Part shown: in pieces, positions 1-8,503 of the stretch
How positions within the stretch are numbered: the stretch's first letter is position 1
Layout: the number at the start of each line of letters is the position of its first letter
Assembly (NCBI GenBank): GCA_024637035.1
Contig: JAGXFW010000015.1
Location: 1 to 64,000, forward strand
DNA from: Actinomycetes bacterium
GTDB taxonomy: Bacteria > Actinomycetota > Thermoleophilia > RBG-16-64-13
Reading direction: 5' to 3'
DNA length: 64,000 nt
The notes under the pieces: generated by a model
What the model saw: the letters and a program-made list of their open reading frames with translations, nothing else
Databases searched by the model: none
Told to the model about the DNA's origin: nothing
Position numbers and translations under genes: made by a program

Positions 1-90
1 CTGGGAGTCGTATTCGCCCTCGTGCTCGAGCACCATGCGAACAGCCCGCTCCCGAACCTCAGTTGGATACCTCTTTGATGTGTTGTTCAT
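1..90 (-). CDS. IS3-family transposase OrfA, N-terminal 30 residues (cut by window edge)
   Basis: Reading leftwards from ATG at 90, the peptide begins MNNTSKRYPTEVRERAVRMV and runs off the window after 30 residues. The pattern K-Y-P-x-E-x-R-E-R-A-V-R-M-V is the first helix of the HTH_Tnp_1 DNA-binding domain of IS3/IS911-type OrfA proteins. OrfA binds the terminal repeats and is normally joined to the DDE-bearing OrfB by -1 frameshifting; OrfB would lie to the left. The start is supported by the upstream GAGGATGGAG. It cannot be told from this fragment whether the element is intact. Confidence 0.75.
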   Translation of the reverse strand, partial: MNNTSKRYPTEVRERAVRMVLEHEGEYDSQ

Positions 91-140
91 GACTCCATCC
101 TCTCAAAGGTTGGAGCCTCCAGGAAAGCCGGGGCGGTTCA
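1..140 (-). mobile_element. Terminal part of an IS3-family insertion sequence
   Basis: The right edge reads ...GGGGCGGTTCA at position 140; on the minus strand this is TGAACCGCCCCGG, the type of TG...CA terminus seen in many IS3-family elements. It is followed 50 bp inside by the transposase OrfA start at position 90 with a GAGGATGGAG ribosome-binding site. The rest of the element lies outside the window. The exact boundary and any target duplication cannot be confirmed because the other end is not visible. Confidence 0.75.
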
Positions 141-376
141 ACGACTTGAAAGTCTACAACTCCCACCCGGTAGGCTCAAGCACCGCCGTCGGGCTCCGTG
201 CTCGTTGGTCACGTGGTCCTGCCCCTCCCCAAGGCAGAACGGTTGCAACCCACGAGGAGACCGGTAACGTGCGACTCGGCAATCGCCCGCTCATCGAAGG
301 GCTGAGATGCGCCGAACGATCTCTAGTTGACTTTGCCGCGCACCGAGCGAACATGGTGTCAACCAAAGGAGGCACC

Positions 377-1288
377 ATGCGCACCACCGCCATCGCCTAC
401 CCGCTCGAAGACCTACAAGGCTGGGAGCGCTCCCTCATGGCCTTCCTCGTCGAGAAGGAACGGCGCTCCGGTTCCCGACGCACCGTGGAAGGATACTCCC
501 GCATGCTCCAAGACTTCTTTGGGCGCTTGGGCAAGACCCCGGATGAAGTCACCGCCCAGGATGTGTTCGTCTGGGCGCACGGCAAGGGGCTCTCGGGCCG
601 CGACCCCGCTCCCATCACCATCGGCGCCCGCATGGCCTGCGTCTCCTCCTTCTTCCGGTTCCTGCAACGCATGGAGATCGTGGATAGAAACCCCTGCGAC
701 CGACTCGAGCGACCTCGAACCACCCCCTCTCCTCCTCGCGGTCTCTCCGCTCTTGAGGTGCAGAAGCTTCTGGCCGCCGTCCCCGACACCAGAACGGGCC
801 TCCGCAACCGGGCCATCCTCTTGATGTTGCTCCTCACCGGACGCCGACGAACTGAGGTCTTCCGCCTGACCCGTGGCGACCTCTCCTTCGACAACGACGT
901 CTGCTTCTACACATATCGGGGCAAGGGTGGGAAGACCGGCCGCCGCGAGTTGCCTCAGCCCGCCGTGGCGGCGCTCAGCGCCGCGCTACGGGCACGTGAT
1001 CTCGACCTTGGGGTGATGGGCCCCACCGAGTCCTTGTGGGGCATCACCAGCGGTACGTTCTACGCGCAGCTCCAGGGGCACTTCCGAGAGGCGGAACTCC
1101 CCCCGGCTGGCGTCCACATCTTTCGTCACACCGCCGCCAAGCTTCGGCGTGACGCGGGCGAGAGTATCGAGGACGTCTCTCGCTTCTTGGACCACACGTC
1201 GCTGGCGGTCACCACTACCTACCTGCGGCGGCTCGAGGGGCAGGAGGATCGTGGGTGGGGTCGAGTGGCAGAGGCCATCGGCGTGTAG
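377..1288 (+). CDS. Tyrosine recombinase / phage-type integrase
   Basis: A 303-aa site-specific recombinase. Start chosen at ATG 377, directly after AAAGGAGG (366-372); a longer in-frame reading from 35 would cross the IS end and is unlikely. Residues 10-115 form the SAM-like core-binding domain and 120-300 the catalytic domain. Visible catalytic residues: R157 (TGRRRTE context), Lys in GKGGK (183-186), H247xxR250 (HIFRH), H273 and nucleophile Y282 (TTTYLRR). All are intact, so the enzyme should be active. It sits between an IS3 end and a HEPN-like orphan, about 1 kb from tRNA-Lys, fitting an integrated element. XerC/D-like housekeeping function is less likely given the neighbours. The 236 bp between the IS end and this gene hold no recognisable gene. 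Confidence 0.88.
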   Translation: MRTTAIAYPLEDLQGWERSLMAFLVEKERRSGSRRTVEGYSRMLQDFFGRLGKTPDEVTAQDVFVWAHGKGLSGRDPAPITIGARMACVSSFFRFLQRMEIVDRNPCDRLERPRTTPSPPRGLSALEVQKLLAAVPDTRTGLRNRAILLMLLLTGRRRTEVFRLTRGDLSFDNDVCFYTYRGKGGKTGRRELPQPAVAALSAALRARDLDLGVMGPTESLWGITSGTFYAQLQGHFREAELPPAGVHIFRHTAAKLRRDAGESIEDVSRFLDHTSLAVTTTYLRRLEGQEDRGWGRVAEAIGV

Positions 1289-1341
1289 GATAACGCCGTC
1301 ACTCACTGTCTTGTGCTTCCCGCGCATAGAAGGAGATCACG

Positions 1342-2040
1342 ATGCCAGATGAAGAGCTCAGGATTGCGGGCAAGAAGATGGCAGAGAACGCATATTACCC
1401 GTGGTCGCTCGGATCAGTAGCCCGCGCGCTCTTCTTCTTCGGACAAGCTCAGAAGGAAGAGGATCGACGGGCCCTGAGCGCAATTGCCAGCTACTACTCG
1501 CTCTTCCATCTGACTCAGTTCCTGATCTTCGCATGCCCTCAGCATCAGTCCCACGCCTTGAAGAAGAAGATTCGAAAGGGCGTTGAGAACGGGGGCGACC
1601 CTAGCCCTGAAATCTCGCATACCGCTGCCCTAGGCTTCCTCAATGCAGGGGTTTCGAAGGGTCTGTCTCCTGGTCTTCCGGCAGCAGTCGAGAAGGCGCA
1701 GGGCCTGCGAGTATTCACCAACTACGGTCCGCGGGTCTATTGGAAAGGAGACAATCACATCTACGTGGACACGTGCGCTCACAGTCCGACGGAACTGTCG
1801 CGCCTACGCGCCGAACTCCCGAGCTTGTTTCGGAGCGCCGTCGAATGGGCCTGCGACAATGGCGAAGACGGGGGAGTCTGGGTACCACAGGCCATTGAAC
1901 AGTCACAGAGCTTCTTCGTTGGCAGAGACCGCTGGTACGGGGGCTGGTGCACGGAAGCAGAGGCCAGCTCGGCGGAGTCACTCAGGGCCTCACTCGCAGA
2001 AGAAGCTCGGGGGCATGCGTTCGGGACCGCGAAAACGTAG
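1342..2040 (+). CDS. Hypothetical protein, HEPN-like N-terminal region
   Basis: 232 aa, ATG at 1342 with AGAAGGAGAT just upstream, 53 bp after the integrase. I do not recognise a named family. Residues 45-65 (ASYYSLFHLTQFLIFA) resemble the helical YYAxFH core of HEPN-fold proteins, and the first third is predicted helical. The C-terminal half is rich in Trp/Tyr/Gly with no obvious motif; there is no clear R-x4-6-H RNase motif, so RNase activity is not claimed. No signal peptide or membrane segment. As a cargo gene beside an integrase and a tRNA it may be accessory (defence or toxin-like), but no antitoxin partner is visible. Confidence 0.6.
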   Translation: MPDEELRIAGKKMAENAYYPWSLGSVARALFFFGQAQKEEDRRALSAIASYYSLFHLTQFLIFACPQHQSHALKKKIRKGVENGGDPSPEISHTAALGFLNAGVSKGLSPGLPAAVEKAQGLRVFTNYGPRVYWKGDNHIYVDTCAHSPTELSRLRAELPSLFRSAVEWACDNGEDGGVWVPQAIEQSQSFFVGRDRWYGGWCTEAEASSAESLRASLAEEARGHAFGTAKT

Positions 2041-2177
2041 TCAAGCGCAGCGGGCGCCCGTAGCTCCCAACGGGTAGACGGATTGGCGGGCGGTGACAGG
2101 CGGCAGGGGCGATCAGGGCGTGACGCCGCGGCGAGCTGCCATCTGGGGCAACCGCGACTATCCAGGACCATCCCCGA

Positions 2178-2199
2178 CGTGTACATTCCGTGTACATTC
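2178..2199. repeat. Tandem GTGTACATTC direct repeat near tRNA-Lys
   Basis: GTGTACATTC occurs twice with an 11-bp period, each copy containing the palindrome TGTACA. It lies about 80 bp from the 3' end of the tRNA-Lys gene, on the integrase side. One helical turn of spacing suits a protein-binding site such as a recombinase arm site or excisionase site. The function is inferred only. Confidence 0.4.
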
Positions 2200-2249
2200 G
2201 GCCTGAAATCGGCATTGCGAGCGTCGTCAGAGAAGTGAGAGCAAACAGC

Positions 2250-2277
2250 AAAAACCCCCGCCGAAGCAGGGGTTTTT
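2250..2277 (-). terminator. Intrinsic terminator downstream of tRNA-Lys
   Basis: AAAAACCCC ... GGGGTTTTT forms a stem of four G-C and five A-U pairs around a loop of about 10 nt, with a T-run on each strand, 4 nt beyond the tRNA 3' end. It should terminate the tRNA transcript on the minus strand and may act in both directions. Confidence 0.85.
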
Positions 2278-2280
2278 GTA

Positions 2281-2356
2281 TGGTGAGCCGTGTTGGACTC
2301 GAACCAACGACCATCGGATTAAAAGTCCGGTGCTCTACCAACTGAGCTAACGGCCC
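2281..2356 (-). tRNA. tRNA-Lys (anticodon TTT)
   Basis: The minus strand reads GGGCCGT (acceptor), TAGCTCAGTTGGTAGAGCA (D arm), CCGGACTTTTAATCCGG-type anticodon arm with anticodon TTT, GGTTCGAGTCC (T arm), then ACGGCTC, discriminator A and an encoded CCA. The acceptor stem pairs completely with one G-U. Length 76 nt. Its 3' end faces the recombinase gene, the usual arrangement for integration into a tRNA 3' end. Confidence 0.97.
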
Positions 2357-2524
2357 ACCGCAGGGGGCATTCTAGCCCAATCCCCCATCCTCTGCAACGC
2401 AGACCCGCCCGAATTCGGGTAGGCCGCACGGAGACGCAGCCAGCTCCCCGTAAGCCAGTTTGGGCGTGACGCTCGCCTGGTATCACCAGTGGTGCGGCAA
2501 GGGCCCGCTGCAACGGAGGATTGA

Positions 2525-3052
2525 GTGAACTTCTATTGGCGCCAGACGATCGTGGGTCTTCTGCGGTACGCCGCGGAACAGATACCCGAGATAACCGGCC
2601 GCAGCCTCGCGGCGGCTCGCGAACTCGATCGCACTCTCACCAGCCCCTGGCTCGAAGAGGCCTTCGCACTGTTCCAGGATGCCGCGTTGCACTCTCGGAA
2701 CCCCGTGTACGTCACTGGCGCCTTCTACTCCATGCGGGCCCTGGAAGAAGTGACCCGCTGGGAGGAGAAGGCCGGCGGACCGGTGCACCTGGTGATCGAC
2801 GAGGGTGGCGACGAATACTCCCTCCCGGGGAGCCCTGCTATCCTTCCCGCGGGAGCGTACGAAGGAGCTTCCGACGAGATGGCTCGTGGCTCCGAGACGA
2901 ACCAGCTGCAACAGAGCCACAGAGACCAGGAGATCGTCGAGGAGGCCGAGCAGGGGATCATGGAGCTGTTCGAGCGGATCCGTCAGGGCGCGACCCTCGA
3001 GGAAGCGCTGGCCCTGTTCCCTCTTGAGGGGGACGAATCGAGCCCTGACTGA
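2525..3052 (+). CDS. Hypothetical protein
   Basis: 175 aa starting at GTG 2525; CGGAGGA at 2514-2520 decides the start. I do not recognise the family. There is no signal peptide. Residues 1-85 look alpha-helical with mixed charge, the middle is Gly/Pro/Ser-rich and probably disordered, and residues 128-170 (QEIVEEAEQGIMELFERIRQ) form an amphipathic helix followed by an acidic end. It is followed after 42 bp by a His-rich protein on the same strand and the two may be co-transcribed, hinting at metal handling, but nothing in this sequence itself binds metal visibly. Confidence 0.6.
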   Translation: MNFYWRQTIVGLLRYAAEQIPEITGRSLAAARELDRTLTSPWLEEAFALFQDAALHSRNPVYVTGAFYSMRALEEVTRWEEKAGGPVHLVIDEGGDEYSLPGSPAILPAGAYEGASDEMARGSETNQLQQSHRDQEIVEEAEQGIMELFERIRQGATLEEALALFPLEGDESSPD

Positions 3053-3094
3053 AGCGCACCCTGCCCATGCACCAAGGGACACGAAAGGACACGC

Positions 3095-3430
3095 ATGTCG
3101 ACCGAGCGCGACAAGATCGTCATCCTGATCCAACACTGGATCGAACACAACGAGGGGCATCGCACGAGCTACCTCGAGTGGCGCGACAAGCTGCAAGACC
3201 AGGATCTGCCAGCCACGTTGGCGGCACTTGAGAAGGTAGCGGACCTCACCGCTCAAGCGAACGAGGCGCTCGCGCTCGCCGTCGCGGAGTTGGGCGCCAC
3301 CACCGGTGGCCACTCGCACGACCACGGCCATACGCACGACCACGGCCATACGCACGATCACGACCACTCGCACGACCACGACCATTCGCACGATCACGGC
3401 CACAGCGGAGGCCACGGGCACGAGCACTAG
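3095..3430 (+). CDS. Small protein with C-terminal His/Asp metal-binding tail
   Basis: 111 aa; ATG 3095 preceded by a purine-rich GAAAGGA. Residues 1-70 are helical (IQHWIEHNEGHRTSYLEW then a Leu/Ala-rich helix) and resemble a small domain found beside nickel/cobalt proteins (DUF8180-like, from memory). Residues 72-111 consist almost wholly of H, D, S, T and G in repeats of HDHGH/HDHDH, about 20 histidines, typical of Ni/Co/Zn storage or chaperone tails. Cytosolic: no signal peptide. Likely role is binding Ni2+, Co2+ or Zn2+; CooC, FdhD and cobalamin uptake elsewhere in the window make nickel or cobalt plausible. Function is inferred from composition. Confidence 0.65.
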   Translation: MSTERDKIVILIQHWIEHNEGHRTSYLEWRDKLQDQDLPATLAALEKVADLTAQANEALALAVAELGATTGGHSHDHGHTHDHGHTHDHDHSHDHDHSHDHGHSGGHGHEH

Positions 3431-3479
3431 TCCCGGCGTCCCGCCTTCATCCCGGAGGCGTCACCGGAAGCCTGCTCGC

Positions 3480-4442
3480 TCAGTCGTCGTACGCACTCAA
3501 GCACTCGGGACAGAGACCGTGCGAGAACTCGGCACCGGTCGCTTCGCCCAGATACGACTCGAGCGGGCGCCATCTCCCCTCGGTGTCGCGGATGGACTTG
3601 CACCCGGCGCAGATGGGCACGAACCCGGTGAGCACCTGCACCGGACGCGCGAACATGTTCCGTAGCACCAGCGCGTACAGCCCGCCGAACGCCACCAGCT
3701 TCAGCACGTGCCCGATGAAGTTCGCGACCCCATACACGTCGCTGTAGAGCGTGAACGCCAGTTCGCTGAGAATGGTGACAGCAATCACGACCGTGAGCGC
3801 CCGCAGCGAGTCGGAGTCAAGAGTCGAGCCCCGTCTGCGCAGGTGGACGAGAGCCCCGATGAAGGTGAGGCTGATGGCGTATTCCGCGCCGACCTTGAAG
3901 CCGGTGAGTCCCCGCCCCTCGACGAAGCACGTGGGGAAGAGCCCCGAGAAGACCGCGACGACCCCGATGGTCGCCACCATCCCCGTCACGACGAACATCC
4001 ACACCGCGGGCAACCGCCTGGTCAGGAAGACGGGTGCCACGACCAGAACGAGCGCCTGCAGGGCGCGCGCCACTATCCAGAGCTGAGTCGGGAGGTCCGC
4101 GTCATGGCCGGGGAACACCCCCATCCCCTTGTACGCGAGCATGTGCAAGAAGTCCACGCCGGCCACCCAGAGGAAGCCGAGGCCCAGGAAGGCGAGGAAC
4201 CCGTCCCCCGTGAGGGGAAAGAGCCGCCAGGCCGCGAGGAACAGCATCACCCCTACGATCACCGACGCTGTCTCGGCCGCACTGTGAAAGAGCAGGTAGT
4301 TCCAACGTGAGATCGCGTAGAACCCCACCGCGAGTGCCACCCCGAACGCGGCCCACAACCACAACTTCCGGTGACGGAGAAGGGCTGGACCGCCGGATCC
4401 GACCTCGATTGCGCTCTTCGCGGGCGCTTCTGCAGAACCCAT
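3480..4442 (-). CDS. MASE3-type membrane sensor protein with C-terminal four-Cys motif, no output domain
   Basis: 320 aa; start at ATG 4442 with AATAGGAG 7 nt upstream, preferred over a longer reading. Residues 30-265 form about seven or eight transmembrane helices with features of the MASE3 sensory domain (FLWVAGVDFLHMLAYKGM; a following 'PTQLWIVAR' segment). Such domains normally precede PAS, histidine kinase or GGDEF modules. Here the protein instead ends with a short module containing C278xGC281, then FSHGLC311PEC314, a four-cysteine motif known as a tail on GAF/PAS-type signalling proteins that could hold zinc or iron-sulfur. No kinase or cyclase is present, so it may sense and signal through a partner. 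Converges with the His-rich gene. Confidence 0.7.
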   Translation of the reverse strand: MGSAEAPAKSAIEVGSGGPALLRHRKLWLWAAFGVALAVGFYAISRWNYLLFHSAAETASVIVGVMLFLAAWRLFPLTGDGFLAFLGLGFLWVAGVDFLHMLAYKGMGVFPGHDADLPTQLWIVARALQALVLVVAPVFLTRRLPAVWMFVVTGMVATIGVVAVFSGLFPTCFVEGRGLTGFKVGAEYAISLTFIGALVHLRRRGSTLDSDSLRALTVVIAVTILSELAFTLYSDVYGVANFIGHVLKLVAFGGLYALVLRNMFARPVQVLTGFVPICAGCKSIRDTEGRWRPLESYLGEATGAEFSHGLCPECLSAYDD

Positions 4443-4559
4443 GCGGCTCCTATTCTGTGCTCTGGGCGGGGACGGGAGCGCCGTCCACGCCGCCTGACAC
4501 ATGTAGGGCGAGTGCAGCGCAGCTCGACTGACCGGAAGGCGCGCGCGGCGCCGGCCCGA

Positions 4560-6101
4560 TCAGTGCCTGAAGTGCCTCCGGCCCGTCACCACCATCGCCA
4601 TGCCCTTCGATTCGGCGTAGCGGGTGACGTCGTCGTCGCGCTTCGATCCGCCCGGGTGGATCACGCTCGCCGCACCCGCTTCAACGGCCACCTCTAGGGC
4701 GTCGGTGAAGGGGAAGAAGGCGTCTGAGGCCACCGCACAGCCGGCCAGCGGATGGCGGGCCTTGTCGACGGCGATACGGGCGGAGTCCACGCGGCTCATC
4801 TGACCCGCCCCCACCCCGACCGTCATCAGATCCTTCGCCAGGACGATGGCGTTCGACTTCACGTGCTTCGCGACCCGCCAGGCGAAGATCAGATCGCCCC
4901 ATTCCCCCTCGTCAGGGTGGCGACTGGTGACCACCTGCATGGTGTCGCGGCTCTCGCTGTCGGAGTCCTGCTCCTGGATCAACGCTCCGCCTTGAACGCG
5001 CTTCAAGTCGAACATACCGCGCGGATTGCGGCGGCGCTCCTCGTCGACCAGCAGACGGGTATCGGGCTTCTGCGTCAAGATCTCGAGCGCTTCTTCGACG
5101 AAAGCAGGCGCGAACAACACCTCGACGAAGTTCGCGCTGAGGGCACGAGCCAGCTGCTCGTCCACGGGACGGTTGACCACGATCACGCTTCCGAACGCCG
5201 ACGCGGGGTCACATGAGAGCGCCTTCTCGTACGCGAGCGCGATCGACTCGGCCAACGCCACCCCGCACGGGTTGTTGTGCTTGATGATCACGCAGCACGG
5301 CAGGGTGAACTCGTCGGCCAACTTGCGACCGGAATCCAGATCGAGCAGGTTGTTGAACGACAGGTGCGTGCCGTGCAGCTGGCGGATGTTGGAAAGTAGA
5401 TTCTTGCGACCATCGACATCCGAGTAGAAGGCCGCACGCTGATGGGGGTTCTCGCCGTACCGGAGATCCTGCACCTTCTTGAAGTCCCACATGACGTATG
5501 GGGGGAACTCGTCCGCCTGGGAGCTGAACCAGTTGGCGATCGCGAAGTCGTAGTGCGCGGTATGGTGGAATGCCTCCATGGCCAGGTCGCGGCGAGTGGT
5601 GGCCGAGAGGGCGCCCTCACCGGCGCGCAGTTCCTCGAGTAGATCCTCATATCGGTGCGGGTCGACGACCACGGCCACACCCTCGAAGTTCTTTGCAGCG
5701 GCGCGGACCATGGTGGGTCCACCGATGTCGATGTTCTCGATGATCTCATCGTCGCCGGCGCCCCGACGTTCGGCCACATCCTCGAAGGGATACAGATTCA
5801 CCACCACGAGGTCGATGGGCTGGATGCCCAACTCCTGGATCGCCTTCATGTGCTCGTGGTTGCGGCGATCGGCCAGGATGCCGCCATGGATCGAGGGGTG
5901 GAGGGTCTTGACCCGTCCATCCATGATCTCGGGGAATCCGGTGACTTCAGACACCTGCAGCACGGGGATCCCGGCTTCCTTGAGGAACCGGTAGGTCCCG
6001 CCGGTGGAGATCAACTCCACGCCGAGGTCCACCAGTCCACGTGCGAAAGACTCGAGATTCCACTTGTTCGAGACGGAAACCAGCGCCCGCCGTACCTTCA
6101 T
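4560..6101 (-). CDS. purH: Bifunctional AICAR formyltransferase / IMP cyclohydrolase
   Basis: 513 aa, the usual PurH size. Start ATG 6101 follows GAGGAGGGGGAG. Residues 1-200 are the MGS-like IMP cyclohydrolase domain ([38 protein letters not shown]). The rest is AICAR transformylase with the IKHNNPCG motif bearing the catalytic Lys-His, and a C-terminal [16 protein letters not shown]. It catalyses the last two steps to IMP using 10-formyl-THF. Thirteen base pairs separate it from purN upstream, so purM-purN-purH form one minus-strand unit. Confidence 0.97.
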   Translation of the reverse strand: MKVRRALVSVSNKWNLESFARGLVDLGVELISTGGTYRFLKEAGIPVLQVSEVTGFPEIMDGRVKTLHPSIHGGILADRRNHEHMKAIQELGIQPIDLVVVNLYPFEDVAERRGAGDDEIIENIDIGGPTMVRAAAKNFEGVAVVVDPHRYEDLLEELRAGEGALSATTRRDLAMEAFHHTAHYDFAIANWFSSQADEFPPYVMWDFKKVQDLRYGENPHQRAAFYSDVDGRKNLLSNIRQLHGTHLSFNNLLDLDSGRKLADEFTLPCCVIIKHNNPCGVALAESIALAYEKALSCDPASAFGSVIVVNRPVDEQLARALSANFVEVLFAPAFVEEALEILTQKPDTRLLVDEERRRNPRGMFDLKRVQGGALIQEQDSDSESRDTMQVVTSRHPDEGEWGDLIFAWRVAKHVKSNAIVLAKDLMTVGVGAGQMSRVDSARIAVDKARHPLAGCAVASDAFFPFTDALEVAVEAGAASVIHPGGSKRDDDVTRYAESKGMAMVVTGRRHFRH

Positions 6102-6114
6102 CGACTCCCCCTCC

Positions 6115-6753
6115 TCACCATATGATCTCTGACGTCTCGTCGTCGTCAACACGCACCCGCCGGGACCCCTGCTCCGGCGCTGGGATCCTTCCACGTGCGA
6201 ACAGCTCGATCACTCTCGGCAACACTCGATGCTCGAGAGCGTGGATTCTAGTGCCCAGGCTCGCCGGAGTGTCGTCGTCGTGCACGCTCACGGTCTCCTG
6301 GCGGATCACCGGGCCGCTGTCCACCCCCGGGTCCACGAAGTGCACCGTCACCCCGGTCACCTTCGCGCCATACTCCAGCGCATCTTCGATACCATGCTCG
6401 CCCGGGAACGAGGGCAGGAGTGCCGGGTGCAGGTTGATCACCTGGTGCGGGAACCGCTCGAGGAAGCCGGGCGTCACCAGTCGCATATAGCCGGCGAGGA
6501 CCACCAGTTCCGCTCCCGAGGCCTCCACCGCATCGGCCATGGCCTGGTCGCGTGTCTCGCGATCCACGTACGCTTCGAGCGGGTAGACGGCAGTGGGTAT
6601 GTCGGCCCGCTCCGCCCGCTCCAGAGCCAGCGCTCCCGGCACGTCGCTCACGACCACGGCGACCTGGATGCCTGCCACCAGACCGTGGAGATGGTCGATG
6701 ATCGCCTGCAGGTTCGAGCCGCTGCCCGAGGCTAGCACGGCGATCTTGAACAA
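6115..6753 (-). CDS. purN: Phosphoribosylglycinamide formyltransferase (GART)
   Basis: 212 aa. The start is TTG at 6753, giving MFKIAVLASGSGSNLQ; GGAGGAGG lies 6 nt upstream and no ATG/GTG fits. Typical PurN motifs: N-terminal GSGSNLQAI for GAR phosphate, INLHPALLPSFPG with the catalytic Asn-x-His, and HFVDPGVDSGPVI with the catalytic Asp. It transfers the formyl group of 10-formyl-THF to GAR. The sequence continuing upstream in the same frame is not conserved and is not coding. Confidence 0.95.
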   Translation of the reverse strand: MFKIAVLASGSGSNLQAIIDHLHGLVAGIQVAVVVSDVPGALALERAERADIPTAVYPLEAYVDRETRDQAMADAVEASGAELVVLAGYMRLVTPGFLERFPHQVINLHPALLPSFPGEHGIEDALEYGAKVTGVTVHFVDPGVDSGPVIRQETVSVHDDDTPASLGTRIHALEHRVLPRVIELFARGRIPAPEQGSRRVRVDDDETSEIIW

Positions 6754-6898
6754 ACGTGGCCTCCTCCGCTCTCTCGGCGCCCCATCCCATCCCTGGGGGG
6801 CGCGGCCATAGTAACAGAGAGGGGCGAACACCGGAACCGGGACGCTCCGCCCGGGGCCCGGGACGATCCCCCCAGGCCCACCGTGCTCCGCCGGAGGT

Positions 6899-8014
6899 CT
6901 AGAACACTCCGCGCAACGAGACCCGCTGCTCGCCCTTGACGATGCTGCCGAGGTACATGCACTCCTCGCCCGCGCGCTGGATGAGCCGCGCGGCCCACTC
7001 GGCGGACTCGAACGGCACCACGACCACGTAGCCCACGCCCATGTTGAAGGTGCGGAACATCTCGGCTTCCTCGATCTCGCCCAAATGCTGGATCGCGCGG
7101 AACACCTTGGGGATCTTCCAGTTCTCGAAGTGCAGCGCGGCGGTGAGACCGTCGGGCACGACCCGGGAGAGGTTGCCCCCGATGCCGCCACCCGTGATGT
7201 GGGCCATCCCTTTGATCGGGATGCCGTGTTCGAGCAGCGACCAGATTGCGCTCACGTAGATGCGTGTGGGCTGCAGAAGGGTGTAGGCGATAGTCTCGCC
7301 GAAGTGCGGGAACTTGTCACCCATACCGCACTGGTTGGCGTCGAGCACACTCCGAACCAGCGAGAAACCGTTCGAGTGCAGGCCGCTCGACACGATGCCG
7401 ATGACGATGTCTCCGTCGGCGATCTTCGAACCGTCTATGAGGTTGTCCTTCTCCGCAACGCCCACGCAGAACCCGGCCAGATCGAACTGTTTTGGTCCGT
7501 AGAGACCCGGCATCTCCGCCGTCTCGCCACCCACAAGGGCGCACCCCGCCTGCCGACAGCCGAAGGCGATGCCCTCGACGATCGTGGCGATCTCGTCGGG
7601 GTCGAGTTTGCCCGTGGCGATGTAGTCGAGGAAGAGGAGCGGGCTTGCACCCACCGTGAGCACGTCGTTCACCGACATGGCCACGAGGTCGATGCCCACC
7701 GTGTTCAGCTTCCCCATCTCCTGGGCGATCAGGAGTTTCGTACCCACCCCGTCTGTGGCCGTGACAAGCACCGGATGCTTCATGTCGGGTGGCATCTCGT
7801 AGAGCCCGGAGAACCCGCCCAACGTCCCAAGGACGCCGGGGATGCGAGTCGAATCGGCAAGACCGCGGATGCGGCGCACCGACTCCTCGCCCGCTTCGAT
7901 GTCAACGCCCGCGGAGGCGTAGGTGAGCCCTCCGGTCACTGCTGGCCCAGGCGCGCAGACGGCCTCGCTCTGGTCGCCCGTGGGCTTCTTCGTATCGCCG
8001 CTCTCCTTGGCCAC
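6899..8014 (-). CDS. purM: Phosphoribosylformylglycinamidine cyclo-ligase (AIR synthetase)
   Basis: 371 aa from GTG 8014 with GAGGAGGG upstream. PurM-fold ATP-binding protein: residues 30-40 LTYASAGVDIEAG, TDGVGTKLL, MSVNDVLTVGASPLLFLDYIA, ALVGGETAEMPG, and C-terminal HITGGGIGGNLSRVVP and NMGVG, all hallmarks. It converts FGAM to AIR in the purine pathway. About 25 extra N-terminal residues precede the usual start. First gene of purM-purN-purH. The 5' region faces the divergent cobalamin riboswitch operon. Confidence 0.96.
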   Translation of the reverse strand: MAKESGDTKKPTGDQSEAVCAPGPAVTGGLTYASAGVDIEAGEESVRRIRGLADSTRIPGVLGTLGGFSGLYEMPPDMKHPVLVTATDGVGTKLLIAQEMGKLNTVGIDLVAMSVNDVLTVGASPLLFLDYIATGKLDPDEIATIVEGIAFGCRQAGCALVGGETAEMPGLYGPKQFDLAGFCVGVAEKDNLIDGSKIADGDIVIGIVSSGLHSNGFSLVRSVLDANQCGMGDKFPHFGETIAYTLLQPTRIYVSAIWSLLEHGIPIKGMAHITGGGIGGNLSRVVPDGLTAALHFENWKIPKVFRAIQHLGEIEEAEMFRTFNMGVGYVVVVPFESAEWAARLIQRAGEECMYLGSIVKGEQRVSLRGVF

Positions 8015-8189
8015 GTGCCCTCCTCATTGCAGCCGACCGCGAGGGGCGGCCAGCGTGGTCGTTCGCTGACATCCTAGCAGAACACCTCCCCGCTGCCCTT
8101 CGACCCGGCGCGCCCGCGGCGGCCGCGAGATCCGGGGGCGGAGCACGCCGACACCCGGCTACTCGCAGCAGAGTGGTGCACACCGGTGG

Positions 8190-8195
8190 TATAGT
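8190..8195 (+). promoter_or_regulatory. Possible -10 element for the cobalamin operon
   Basis: TATAGT lies about 18 nt before the riboswitch fold. No convincing -35 was seen at the right distance, so this is a weak assignment. Confidence 0.3.
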
Positions 8196-8212
8196 CGACG
8201 ATGACGGAAGAT

Positions 8213-8345
8213 GGAACCTTTCAGGCACGGCCCGCGAGGGTCGAAGGGGAAGCCGGTGTGAATCCGGCGCGGTCCCGCCACTGTGACCGTTCAGGTCGCG
8301 CAAGGAGATACGGCGCGGTCGACACGGGAGTCAGGACACCTGTCT
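8213..8345 (+). ncRNA. Cobalamin (B12) riboswitch
   Basis: The core at 8250-8286 (AGCCGGTGTGAATCCGGC, then GGTCCCGCCACTGTGAC) matches the conserved adenosylcobalamin-aptamer core including the B12-box-like GCCACTGT. The 3' strand GGAGTCAGGACACCTGTCT closes the fold. Downstream hairpins (CCGGCC..GGCCGG at 8413-8435; GAGCG..CGCTC at 8438-8452) before the btuF ribosome-binding site are candidates for the expression platform. It is expected to lower btuFCD expression when B12 is plentiful. The remaining 8015-8209 holds only the purM start region and a possible promoter. Confidence 0.93.
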
Positions 8346-8503
8346 GAGAGGGGGAGCAGCTCTCCGTGGAGAGGGCAGTCTCCGCCGCGTCCAACGCGCG
8401 GCGCCGAACGGTCCGGCCGATAGAACCAGCGGCCGGTGAGCGTGTCTCGCTCTCCACCATCTATCCGCAAGGATAATGTGTCGGAACCGGAGGGAGAACC
8501 ATC

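Noticed and set aside
35-376. N-terminal 114-residue extension of the recombinase
   Set aside because: It crosses the IS end, has no conserved domain, and ATG 377 has a strong AAAGGAGG ribosome-binding site.
1342-2040. Toxin-antitoxin module
   Set aside because: The HEPN-like gene has no visible RNase motif and no small antitoxin partner beside it.
3301-3420. CRISPR-like short repeats
   Set aside because: The periodic CACGACCACGGCCATACG units are codons of the His/Asp-rich tail; there are no spacers.
6754-7191. Long in-frame extension before purN
   Set aside because: It overlaps purM antisense-free coding sequence in another frame and shows Arg/Ser-rich shadow composition; TTG 6753 with GGAGGAGG gives the full PurN.
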